Shown: in pieces, positions 19,936 to 27,812 of the stretch | How the letters are laid out: every line of letters starts with the position of its first letter | Numbering within the stretch: position 1 is the first letter of the stretch | Assembly (NCBI RefSeq): GCF_014645795.1 | Contig: NZ_BMMK01000011.1 | Span: 46,304-110,303, forward strand | Source: Longimycelium tulufanense | Lineage (GTDB): Bacteria; Actinomycetota; Actinomycetes; Mycobacteriales; Pseudonocardiaceae | Direction: 5' to 3' | Length of the DNA: 64,000 bases | Notes under the pieces: generated by a model | Seen by the model: only the letters and a program-made list of their open reading frames with translations | Database searches by the model: none | Told to the model about the DNA's origin: nothing | Translations under genes and position numbers: made by a program

Positions 19936-19961
19936 AACGCCCGCGTTCGCGAAATCGTTCC
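19936..19961 (-). promoter_or_regulatory. Candidate ECF-type (SigE/SigH-like) promoter of sigB
   Basis: On the minus strand GGAAC (19961-19957), exactly 18 nt, then GTT (19938-19936), 113 bp before the sigB start. GGAAC-N18-GTT is the consensus for SigE/SigH-class promoters, and mycobacterial sigB is known to be transcribed from such promoters. The element is symmetric: the plus strand also reads GGAAC-N18-GTT. Confidence 0.6.
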
Positions 19962-20038
19962 CGAACCTTCTGTCTGCAGGACGTCGCGGCCGTCACAAGG
20001 GTTGCTCGCCCAAACCTGAAGAAAACCTGAGAGTGGGA

Positions 20039-20065
20039 CCCCGGGTGGGGTTCGCCCCGCCGGGG
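20039..20065 (-). terminator. Terminator of dtd
   Basis: Interrupted hairpin CCCCGG-GGGG / CCCC-CCGGGG around a TTCG (minus CGAA) loop, immediately after the dtd stop and followed on the minus strand by a T-rich run. Confidence 0.5.
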
Positions 20066-20066
20066 C

Positions 20067-20492
20067 TTACACCTCGACCAGGACGGTGAACGGGCCGTCG
20101 TTGACGCTCTCCACCGTCATCATCGCGCCGAACCGGCCGGTCTGGACGTGGGCGCCCCGGGCCCGGAGCTCGGCCACCACCGTCTCCACGAGGGGCTCGG
20201 CGTGCTCCGGGCGGGCCGCCGCCGTCCACGATGGACGACGGCCCTTCCGGGTGTCTCCGTACAGAGTGAACTGGCTGACAACGAGCAGGGGAGCGTCGGT
20301 GCTGGCGCAGGACTGCTCGTCCCGCAGGATGCGCAGTTCGTGCAGCTTGCGAGCCATGGTGCTCGCGTTGTCTTTGTTGTCCGAGTGGGTGATTCCGAGT
20401 AGGACGAGCAAGCCCGGCTCCGCCAGCTCGCCCACGACCTCTCCGTCCACCGACACGCTGGCCCGCGTCACGCGGGTCACCACAGCCTTCAC
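20067..20492 (-). CDS. dtd: D-aminoacyl-tRNA deacylase Dtd
   Basis: 141 residues. It hydrolyses D-amino acids (and glycine from tRNA-Ala) mischarged onto tRNA. The conserved SQFTLYGD block lies near residue 75, and the C-terminal motif reads NDGPFT where the family has an N-x-GP-x-T pattern. The GTG at 20492 overlaps the stop of the upstream methyltransferase by four bases (GTGA), which fixes the start and implies coupling. Confidence 0.9.
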   Translation of the reverse strand: MKAVVTRVTRASVSVDGEVVGELAEPGLLVLLGITHSDNKDNASTMARKLHELRILRDEQSCASTDAPLLVVSQFTLYGDTRKGRRPSWTAAARPEHAEPLVETVVAELRARGAHVQTGRFGAMMTVESVNDGPFTVLVEV

Positions 20493-22015
20493 GCACGCTC
20501 CAACCACTCGGCCGGCACCAGCATGCCGTGCCGCACCAGCTCGCGGACGGCGGGCACCGCTGCGGCCGCGAGTGCGTCCGCCGGCTGGTCGTAGGCGGCG
20601 GAGAGCAGGGTGAGCAGGTCACCGACCGGAAGTGCTCCGTTGCACCCGGCGAGCAGTGCCTTGGCCAGCTCGTCGACCTCCTGCTGCCAGCCCGGGCCGT
20701 CGGTGCGGTGCAGCCGGCGCACCACCGGGGCCCAGCCCTCCGGCGAGGGATCGGAGACCTCCTCCAGCACCACCGACGGCGGCACCGCGAGCCGCGCGGC
20801 CAGCAGGTCGTCCGGGCCCGGGTGCAACCGCAGCCAGGACACCCGGTCCAGCCAGGCCGCGGCCTCCGGGCCCAGCGGGTCGTCGTAGGCGTGCCGCAGG
20901 TCCTCGCATACCACATCGCTGTCCGTCGCACCGTGGTAACGCAAGGTGACGAACCCGAACCCGATGCCCTCGACATCGTTGGCGTCGAACCAGTCCAGCC
21001 ACCGCGCCGACTCCTCGGTGCCCAGCGGCGACCGCGGGTCCACGCCCGCGTCCCGCAGCCAGGTGCCCACGTAGTGCGCCGGGTCGGCCACGTCCCGCTG
21101 CACGAACCAGGCGTCGACTCCCGGCGGCAGCCACGAGGCCACCCGCTCGGCCCAGTCCTGGCCCCGGACGTGCAGCCAGGACGCCAGCATGTGGCCGCTG
21201 CCACCGTCGGTGAGGAAGGCGGGGAGCTGGCGCACGACGAGGGCGCTGGCGTAGTCACCGGCCAGCCCCGAGTCCCGGTAGACGTACTCCACGCGTGGCG
21301 GCCCCACGACGAACGGCGGGTTGCACACCACCTGGTCGAAGCGGCGCCCGCGGACCGGGGTGAACCACTCACCGCGCCGCAGCTCGACGTCGAGCCGGTT
21401 GAGCCGGAACGTCGCGGCGGCCAGGGTGAGCGCCCGTTGGGACACATCGGTCGCGGTGACCCGGTGGGCGTGCCGGGTGGCGTGCAGCGCCTGCACCCCG
21501 CAGCCCGTCCCGAGGTCCAGCAGCGTCCCCACCGGGCGGCGCGGGGTGGCGCGCACGAGGCTGAGTGACGCCTGCCCGATACCCAGCACGTGCTCGCTGG
21601 GCAGTGGCGCGCCGCGCTCGGCACCCGGCCCGCGGCGCAGCTCGGCGTCCTGGTCGGAGACCACCCACCAGGAGCCGCGGTCGTCGCCGTAGGGCCGCAC
21701 GTCGAGCTTGGCCCGTAGCCCGCCCTCGGCGTCGGCGAGCAGGCCCGCGCTCACCGCGTCGTCCAGGTCGAGCGGAACCAGCGCCGCCCGCACGGCGCTC
21801 TCCGGTTCGACGTCGCCGAGCAGGAACATCCGGATCAGGGTGCCCAGCGCGCCCGCGTCCCGGGTCACCCGACGTACCGGCTCCGGCTCGCCCCGCCCCA
21901 GCGCGGCGTGCGCGGCGGGGCCGAGCAGCTTCAGCACTCCGTCCGCGTCGTAGCCAGTGGTCTCGAAGGCGTCGCGCAACCGGTCGCAACGCTCGTCGGT
22001 GAGTTCCGGAAGCAT
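20489..22015 (-). CDS. Class I SAM-dependent methyltransferase (HemK-like NPPF motif)
   Basis: 508 residues. An N-terminal helical domain of about 140 residues precedes a Rossmann methyltransferase domain with the SAM loop LLDLGTGCGVQAL and the substrate motif VVCNPPFVVG. NPPF/NPPY motifs occur in enzymes that methylate amide or exocyclic nitrogens of protein or nucleic acid. A C-terminal region of about 200 residues follows. The ATG at 22015 follows GAGGATTT. It is coupled to dtd, which suggests a translation-related target, but that is inference. Confidence 0.8.
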   Translation of the reverse strand: MLPELTDERCDRLRDAFETTGYDADGVLKLLGPAAHAALGRGEPEPVRRVTRDAGALGTLIRMFLLGDVEPESAVRAALVPLDLDDAVSAGLLADAEGGLRAKLDVRPYGDDRGSWWVVSDQDAELRRGPGAERGAPLPSEHVLGIGQASLSLVRATPRRPVGTLLDLGTGCGVQALHATRHAHRVTATDVSQRALTLAAATFRLNRLDVELRRGEWFTPVRGRRFDQVVCNPPFVVGPPRVEYVYRDSGLAGDYASALVVRQLPAFLTDGGSGHMLASWLHVRGQDWAERVASWLPPGVDAWFVQRDVADPAHYVGTWLRDAGVDPRSPLGTEESARWLDWFDANDVEGIGFGFVTLRYHGATDSDVVCEDLRHAYDDPLGPEAAAWLDRVSWLRLHPGPDDLLAARLAVPPSVVLEEVSDPSPEGWAPVVRRLHRTDGPGWQQEVDELAKALLAGCNGALPVGDLLTLLSAAYDQPADALAAAAVPAVRELVRHGMLVPAEWLERA

Positions 22016-22688
22016 GTCGAAATCCTCACACGGCCGAAGTTGGGACGCGCTTCCTGACATTGTGAGCCTGGGCAGGTCAGGGGCAGGAAAGCGATCTCTG
22101 CGTGCTGGGGAAACGACGTGCGGGAGGCTGTCGCCGGTGCGGGCCCTTCGCGGTGCGCTGGTACCGACCACTGGGCGGGGACGGCGGTTCGAAGTGCATG
22201 GTTCGTGCTTGTTGGTCGATTAGGTCCGTTTTCTCACAGCGGGTGGAACGCCTCCATACGTCATGAGGAGCATTCGCGGCACAGCGGCCTTCTCGTACAC
22301 CTCAACGCACGGGAGATGCCGCCGGCCTACCGGGGGAGTTCGGCGAATGTGGGGTGACGAACCCAAAAATCCCCGCACGATGCCATCCCACAGCACCGGC
22401 CTACGTCGGTCTCGACTGTCCGGTCTGTGAACGGCGCCGTGATCGGGCCGGGCAACAACGTCACGCCTCCAGGGGATTGCGAAATCCCGTCCCGTGAGCA
22501 GGTGAGTGGTGGTGGCCGTTCACGTGACCGAGTGGACGCTCCCAGTCGGCATGACTTTCCCCTGCCCCCACAAGGAAATTCCGCCTCGCAGCGAGACCGC
22601 ACTTGTGGTCAACCGTCATGGAGGACAGCTGGACGCGGTAGCTCGACGGAACGGACGACCGCATATCGTGTCCGCGCCCACACGAGAG
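22016..22688. other. Gene-poor divergent region
   Basis: 673 bp between divergent genes. It has a lower GC feel than its neighbours and one short hairpin at about 22472-22487 (GGGATT/AATCCC). All open frames lack protein-like composition. No promoter could be placed with confidence. Confidence 0.35.
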
Positions 22689-23879
22689 ATGAGCGGAGTC
22701 GTGCGCGGGATCGACTACTACGAACTGCTCGGCGTGGACCGGACCGCGTCGTCGGCGGAGATCAAGTCTGCGTACCGGTCGCTGGCCAAGGTGATGCACC
22801 CCGACGCGGGTGGCACACCGGGAACCTTCCGCCTGCTGCGGGAGGCATACGAGACGTTGCGGGACCCGAGGCGGCGTGCCGCCTACGACCGCGGCAAGGA
22901 CGACGGTGCGCAGGCGTCATCGCCGACACCTCCGTCACCTCCGACACCGCCACAACCCCGGCGCACCAGGGGAACCACGACCCGCCCCTGGATGGGGAGG
23001 ACAACGGGCTTCGGCCGGCAGCGGGAGTTCGGCGTGGACCCGGATTTCGTGCCCACCCTGCCGCGGCTGGGACCGGAGGTGATCCCGTGGTGGCACGAGG
23101 TGGACCCGGGCGAGCGGGTGCGCTACGTGCCCTCGACCGCACCGAGCCCCGAGTCGGTGTTGGCGGCGCTCGGCGGATGGCTCCTGCTGCTGGTGGTCGG
23201 TCTTCTCGTCGATCTGTCACCGCTGCTGGTGGCCGTGTGGTTGGTGCTGGTGGCCGGGGTGACGACCGTGGTGGTCGGGCTCGGGCGGCGGCTGCTGGCC
23301 GCGCGGGGCGTCGACCGTGGCTTCGCCCTGGAGTTCGGCGGCCGGCGGGTGTTCGGCCGGCCCGCGGCCGAGCCGACACACCTGGCCGAGCAGCTCACCG
23401 CCGAGCTGCTGTCCCGCTACCTCACCCGGCTGCCGGGCGTGCGGATCTTCCACGGGCTCGCCTGGCCGGGTTCGGTGTTCGCCGATGTGGACCACGCCGT
23501 CCTGTGTGGGCGACGGCTCGTGCTCATCGAGTCGAAGACGTGGCTTCCCGGTCACTACACGGCCGACGAAACTGGAGCGTTGTGGCGCAACGGCCACCCG
23601 TTCCGCGGCGGTGCCGTGAGACTTCCGGATGGTGTCGCCGCCTACCGGGAACTGTTGCCCGACGTCGAGGTGCGCGGCGCCGTACTCGTCTACCCGAGCC
23701 GCGCCGGAAGCGTCACCACGGACGAGCCGGCCGACATCTCGGCACCGCCGATGAGCCCGGAGCTCTTCGTCGAGCACATCGGTGACTGGCTGGCCGAAGA
23801 ACCGGCCACGGTCGACCGCAACCTTTTCCGCACGCTCCTCCGCCAGGTCGTCTCCGAGGAGCCCTACCCGGACTGCTGA
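22689..23879 (+). CDS. J-domain / membrane / NERD-like nuclease-related protein
   Basis: 396 residues. Residues 5-68 are a DnaJ J-domain ([13 protein letters not shown], with the HPD tripeptide at 37-39), which would stimulate an Hsp70 ATPase. A Pro/Thr-rich linker follows (about 78-100), then two adjacent hydrophobic helices (about 158-205), then a region like NERD (nuclease-related) domains: FADVDHAVL, then [12 protein letters not shown] near residue 280, the D...E-x-K pattern of PD-(D/E)XK enzymes. There are no zinc-finger or CTD regions of classical DnaJ. The ATG at 22689 is likely; a GTG at 22701 is possible. The combination suggests a membrane-anchored DNA- or protein-quality factor; its function is unknown. 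Confidence 0.75.
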   Translation: MSGVVRGIDYYELLGVDRTASSAEIKSAYRSLAKVMHPDAGGTPGTFRLLREAYETLRDPRRRAAYDRGKDDGAQASSPTPPSPPTPPQPRRTRGTTTRPWMGRTTGFGRQREFGVDPDFVPTLPRLGPEVIPWWHEVDPGERVRYVPSTAPSPESVLAALGGWLLLLVVGLLVDLSPLLVAVWLVLVAGVTTVVVGLGRRLLAARGVDRGFALEFGGRRVFGRPAAEPTHLAEQLTAELLSRYLTRLPGVRIFHGLAWPGSVFADVDHAVLCGRRLVLIESKTWLPGHYTADETGALWRNGHPFRGGAVRLPDGVAAYRELLPDVEVRGAVLVYPSRAGSVTTDEPADISAPPMSPELFVEHIGDWLAEEPATVDRNLFRTLLRQVVSEEPYPDC

Positions 23880-24175
23880 CCCTGCGACACCTCACTGCCG
23901 GAAGAGGAGGGACCGGAAGCCACGGGCGAGATTCCGAAGTTGCTCGCCGGCTTCCAGCCGGGTCGTGACACTGGCCGCCGCTGCGCTGCTGGTGGACCGC
24001 CACGTCGCGCCGAGGGTGGCGCCCACGCATGATCCCGCCATGTGGACCGCGCCTGGCGGAACCACTGGGTTCCCTGACCGCGTCCCGTGGGGCGTCCGAT
24101 GCGTGCTGTGACGATTGTCCGGTACGACCAGGGCCGATGTGCGGTCGCGAGTGGACCGTGTCAGGCTTGCCCACC

Positions 24176-24751
24176 ATGACCGCGAGGTTGTGTCTGGCGC
24201 AGGAACCGGGGGCTGACGCGTTGCTGACCCGGGAGCCCCTCGCGCTGCTTTTTGGGATGCTTCTGGACCAGCAGGTTCCGATGGAACGGGCGTTCGCGGC
24301 GCCGAAGCTGCTCGCGGACCGCATCGGCGGGCTGGACGCACACCGCATCGCCGCCATGAACCCCGACGAGTTCGCCGCCGCCTGCGCGGGACCGCCCGCG
24401 ATCCACCGGTTCCCCGGCTCGATGGCGCGGCGGCTGCAGGCCCTGAGCGAGTACCTCGTCGAGCGCTACGACGGCCGGGTCGAGGCGCTGTGGTCCGACG
24501 GCGACCCCGACGGCGTCGAGGTGCTGCGACGGCTGAAGGACCTGCCCGGCTTCGGTGACCAGAAGGCACGCATCTTCCTGGCACTGCTGGGCAAGCAGAT
24601 GGACGTGCAACCGGAGGGCTGGCGCGGGGCCGCGGGCCCCTACGGCGAGGACGGCGCCCGTCGCTCGGCCGCGGACGTGGTCGACGACCGGACCCTGCAG
24701 GAGGTCCGCGCCTTCAAGAAGCAGATGAGGACCGCCGCCAAGAAGAGCTAG
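24176..24751 (+). CDS. HhH-GPD family base-excision DNA repair protein
   Basis: 191 residues. The core is a HhH-GPD glycosylase fold: FGMLLDQQVPME near residue 25 and the helix-hairpin-helix KDLPGFGDQKARIFLALLGKQ near residue 120. The protein matches the short actinobacterial HhH-GPD group (TIGR03252-like) rather than Nth or MutY, and no 4Fe-4S cysteine cluster is seen. Its damaged-base substrate is not established. The C-terminus is Lys/Arg-rich (FKKQMRTAAKKS), suited to DNA contact. The ATG at 24176 is the first start before the conserved opening. The 296 bp before it hold no gene. Confidence 0.82.
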   Translation: MTARLCLAQEPGADALLTREPLALLFGMLLDQQVPMERAFAAPKLLADRIGGLDAHRIAAMNPDEFAAACAGPPAIHRFPGSMARRLQALSEYLVERYDGRVEALWSDGDPDGVEVLRRLKDLPGFGDQKARIFLALLGKQMDVQPEGWRGAAGPYGEDGARRSAADVVDDRTLQEVRAFKKQMRTAAKKS

Positions 24752-24846
24752 CCGGAACTTCGCGCCATCGCCGACATTCCGCTGTCCAGCAACGCTCCCG
24801 GACCAAACGGGTGTACAGGCTGGCACGGCTGACCCATACTCGGCGC

Positions 24847-25611
24847 GTGGTCGCATCGCCACGGGACGCCACCGAGCGGTTGCGGGAGCTCCTCGCCCCC
24901 GGGACGGCCCAGCCACGGGCCCATCAGGGCTACCTCGACCTCCTCGGCGACGACACCCCGCTGCGCTCCGGGGTCGCGCAGCGCCTGATGGCCAGCCGGC
25001 TCGTACCGCTGATCTACGAGCGGTGGTGGCGCCCCGCGCTCGGTCGGGTCGCCAAGGGGCTGGCCGGGCCAAGTATGGCCGAGGAACACCGCTGGCTGAC
25101 CGAGCAGCTCGCCCTCGAACCCGGCGCCCTCGTCCTCGACCTGGCCTGCGGACCCGGCAACTTCACCCGGCGCCTGGCACCCCTGGTCGGCCCGACCGGG
25201 CTGGTCGCCGGGCTGGACGCCTCGGCGACCATGCTCGCCGAGGCGGTCCGCCGGACCACCCAACCCAACGTCGCCTACCTGCGCGCGGACGCGGTGCGCC
25301 CGCCCCTGCGCGAGGGTGCCTTCGACGCGGTCTGCTGCTTCGCCGCGCTCCACCTGTTCGCCGAGCCGTTCCGCGCCCTGGACCACGTCGTCGGTCTGCT
25401 GCGCCCGGGCGGCCGGATCGCGCTGCTCACCAGTCGGCGTCGCCCGTCCGGACCACTCCGGGCGCTGGACCGGGCCCTGGGCGCGACCAGCGGCATGCGC
25501 ATGTTCGATCCGGACGAGATCCGCGCCGCCCTGGCCGAGCGCGGGTTTTCCGGCCTTCGGCAGCGGGTCGCGGGGGCGACCCAGTTCGTCGCCGGCCAGC
25601 ACCTAAGCTGA
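24847..25611 (+). CDS. Class I SAM-dependent methyltransferase
   Basis: 254 residues. An N-terminal segment with a YLDLLGDD motif and a helical part precede the SAM-binding loop VLDLACGPGNFTRRL near residue 97, with acidic GLDAS and the FDAVCCFAALHLF motif IV. The layout is like UbiE/methyltransferase-11 small-molecule enzymes. The GTG at 24847 is chosen because the frame upstream is short and unlike the family. The substrate is unknown. It precedes DUF3099 by 66 bp and may be co-transcribed with it. Confidence 0.78.
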   Translation: MVASPRDATERLRELLAPGTAQPRAHQGYLDLLGDDTPLRSGVAQRLMASRLVPLIYERWWRPALGRVAKGLAGPSMAEEHRWLTEQLALEPGALVLDLACGPGNFTRRLAPLVGPTGLVAGLDASATMLAEAVRRTTQPNVAYLRADAVRPPLREGAFDAVCCFAALHLFAEPFRALDHVVGLLRPGGRIALLTSRRRPSGPLRALDRALGATSGMRMFDPDEIRAALAERGFSGLRQRVAGATQFVAGQHLS

Positions 25612-25677
25612 TCAGATGAGGCGCTCGGGTTTGCCGTCCGCCGACCCAGTGGGACGATGAAGGCGGGAGGTGGTGTC

Positions 25678-25995
25678 GTGAAGGGCTCGCAGCGGGACGA
25701 CACCCCGGTCCTGATCACCGAGGCGGCTCCGTCCTACGACGACCAGCACGCCGCGCGACGACGCAAGTACGCGATCATGATGTCGCTGCGGTTCCCGTTC
25801 CTGATCGCCGCCGGGCTCAGCTACCAGGTGCCGTGGCTGGCGGTGTTGCTGGTCCTGCTCTCGGTGCCGTTGCCGTGGATGGCGGTGCTCATCGCCAACG
25901 ACCGCCCGCCGCGCAAGGCGGAAAAGGCGAGCTGGTTCCGGCGGCGCCAGAGCCGCGCGCTGGAAGCGCGGCAGCATCCCGTCATCAACACCTGA
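25678..25995 (+). CDS. DUF3099 membrane protein
   Basis: 105 residues. The GTG at 25678 follows GGGAGG. The opening VLITEAAPSYDDQHAARRRKY is the DUF3099 signature. Two closely spaced transmembrane helices (about residues 36-52 and 55-74, divided by SYQVPW) and a basic C-terminal tail follow. Its function is not known; it is a conserved actinobacterial inner-membrane protein. Confidence 0.85.
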   Translation: MKGSQRDDTPVLITEAAPSYDDQHAARRRKYAIMMSLRFPFLIAAGLSYQVPWLAVLLVLLSVPLPWMAVLIANDRPPRKAEKASWFRRRQSRALEARQHPVINT

Positions 25996-26009
25996 GGCGT
26001 TCGGTGGTC

Positions 26010-26032
26010 GCGCCGGCCGCAACGGCCGGCGC
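26010..26032. terminator. Shared terminator of DUF3099 and psuG
   Basis: Perfect 9-bp inverted repeat (GCGCCGGCC / GGCCGGCGC) with a 5-nt loop, between two convergent genes and 2 bp from the psuG stop. Confidence 0.7.
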
Positions 26033-26034
26033 CG

Positions 26035-26949
26035 TCATTTCGCGCGTCGGCCACGCGCCAGCTCCACCGCCACCTCGGCCGCCAGCTGCGCGTTACCCAG
26101 CACCAACGCGGTGTTGGCCGCCAGGCTGGCGCCGCCGCTGCGCTCGTGGAAGTACGCGAGCAAGGCGGGGGTGACGTCCTTGCCGCGCACCCCACGCCGC
26201 CGCACCAGCTCCTCGCCCTCGACCAGCAGCCGGTCGTGCAGCTGGCGATCCATCTCGTGCTCCACCGGCACGGGGTTGGCCAGCAGCACCCCGGAACCGT
26301 TCGACGCCACCCGCCGGTGGGCCAGCACCGCCGCCGCGACCTCCTCCGGGCCCTCCGCCCGCCACGGCACCTCCAGGCCTGAGTCCCGCAGGTAGAAGGC
26401 GGGGAAGCGGTCGGTGCGGTAGCCGAACACGGGAACCGACCGGGTCTCCAGCTGTTCCAGCGTCGCCGGCAGGTCGAGCACCGACTTCGCCCCGGAACAG
26501 ACGACGAGGACCGGGGTGTCGGCCAGCACGCCCAGGTCGGCGGAGACGTCCCAGACCGTGTCGCGGTGCACACCACCGAGCCCACCGGTGGCGAACACCC
26601 CGATGCCGGCCGCGTGCGCCAGCGCCACGCTGCCCGCGACCGTCGTCGCCCCGCTGGCCCCCGTCGCCATCGCCGGGCCCAGGTCCCGGCGGGACAGCTT
26701 CACCAGGCCGGCCGCGGGGTCGCAGACCCGGTCCAGCTCGGCCCCGGCCAGGCCGACCCGGGCTACCCCGTCCAGCACCGCGATCGTCGCGGGCACGGCA
26801 CCGGCGTCCCGGACCGCCCGCTCCAACCGCGCCGCCACCTCCCGGTTCCGCGGCGCGGGCAGGCCCTGGGCCAGTAGCGTGCTCTCCAACGCCACCACCG
26901 GCCGGCCCGCCGCCACGGCCGCCGCCACCTCGTCCCGGACCTCGAGCAC
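26035..26949 (-). CDS. psuG: Pseudouridine-5'-phosphate glycosidase PsuG
   Basis: 304 residues. It splits pseudouridine 5'-phosphate into uracil and ribose 5-phosphate. Family blocks: VALESTLLAQGLP near the N-terminus, ATGASGATTVAGS, GGLGGVHR and CSGAKSVLD, which holds the catalytic Lys. The GTG start at 26949 is 38 bp from the divergent DUF3039 gene. The partner pseudouridine kinase (psuK) is not in the window. Confidence 0.9.
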   Translation of the reverse strand: MLEVRDEVAAAVAAGRPVVALESTLLAQGLPAPRNREVAARLERAVRDAGAVPATIAVLDGVARVGLAGAELDRVCDPAAGLVKLSRRDLGPAMATGASGATTVAGSVALAHAAGIGVFATGGLGGVHRDTVWDVSADLGVLADTPVLVVCSGAKSVLDLPATLEQLETRSVPVFGYRTDRFPAFYLRDSGLEVPWRAEGPEEVAAAVLAHRRVASNGSGVLLANPVPVEHEMDRQLHDRLLVEGEELVRRRGVRGKDVTPALLAYFHERSGGASLAANTALVLGNAQLAAEVAVELARGRRAK

Positions 26950-26987
26950 TTCGCCACCCCGCTTCGCTGGTCAGGCATCATGGTCCC

Positions 26988-27248
26988 GTGAGCACTGCCA
27001 CCCAGACCTGCCCCGACGTCGACACCCGTCCCGAGGGCACCGACCAGACCGGGGACGACACCCCGAAGATGTTCCACTACGTGCGCAAGTCCAAGATTGC
27101 GGAGAGCGCGGTCATGGGCACGCACGTGGTGGCGCTGTGCGGCGAGGTCTTCCCGGTGACCCGCTCGCCGAAGCCGGGCTCCCCGGTGTGCCCGGAGTGC
27201 AAGCGGATCTACGAGTCGCTGCCGCACGGTGGCGACGGCGGGGAGTGA
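26988..27248 (+). CDS. DUF3039 small zinc-finger-like protein
   Basis: 86 residues from a GTG at 26988. The conserved core MFHYVRKSKIAESAVMGT is followed by ALCGEVF and PVCPECKRIYESL, giving one single Cys plus a CPEC pair that could bind zinc. It is an actinobacterial family of unknown role, divergent from psuG. Confidence 0.85.
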   Translation: MSTATQTCPDVDTRPEGTDQTGDDTPKMFHYVRKSKIAESAVMGTHVVALCGEVFPVTRSPKPGSPVCPECKRIYESLPHGGDGGE

Positions 27249-27351
27249 CCAGCACAAGCAGCGTGGTTCCGGGCTGAGGGCTCGGGGACTGTTCCGCACC
27301 GGTTCCGGATCTGGTGGTGCGGGCGTGCCGCCCCGAGCGGCTCGCCCGTGC

Positions 27352-27379
27352 CCGGTGGCAGCCGGCCGGCTGCCACCGG
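27352..27379. repeat. Perfect 28-bp palindrome
   Basis: CCGGTGGCAGCCGG followed directly by its reverse complement, with no spacer. It lies 103 bp downstream of the DUF3039 stop and 12 bp before a second hairpin. It may be part of a tandem terminator. Confidence 0.6.
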
Positions 27380-27391
27380 AACATCGACACG

Positions 27392-27432
27392 GCCCCTCCG
27401 CGAGGACGGCGAAGCGCCGCTCGCGGAGGGGC
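27392..27432 (+). terminator. Hairpin terminator downstream of DUF3039
   Basis: Perfect 13-bp inverted repeat (GCCCCTCCGCGAG / CTCGCGGAGGGGC) with a 15-nt loop. The remaining 380 bp up to 27812 hold no gene that I can support; they probably contain the promoter of the next gene. Confidence 0.6.
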
Positions 27433-27812
27433 AGGCCGTCCTTACCAGCCGTGATCACGGCATGGTCCACCCGTGAGCAGATCCCTCCTCGGAAAGGTGA
27501 TCTTTCGTCCGAGTGGGGGCAGTGGTACCCGGTGATTTCCGGTCGAAAACGGCGCACTCCGTGAAGGAAAGTCTCCATCGGGTTGTCCCAACTCCACGAC
27601 CGGTTGGGGTTGCCGGACGGGCCTCAAGCTCCCCGGGTGCCGCGCCCGATGTCGATCTGGTCGACCGGCGGTGATCTTCGCGTCACCGCACGGTTCGGCA
27701 GTCGCGCTCCGCGGCAGACGAACGGCGACCCCGACCGCCCCGCTCCGGTAGCCCGCGCCGTGCGTGCCGCGGGGATGGCGTCACACACCACGAAGACCCG
27801 AGGAGACACAAC

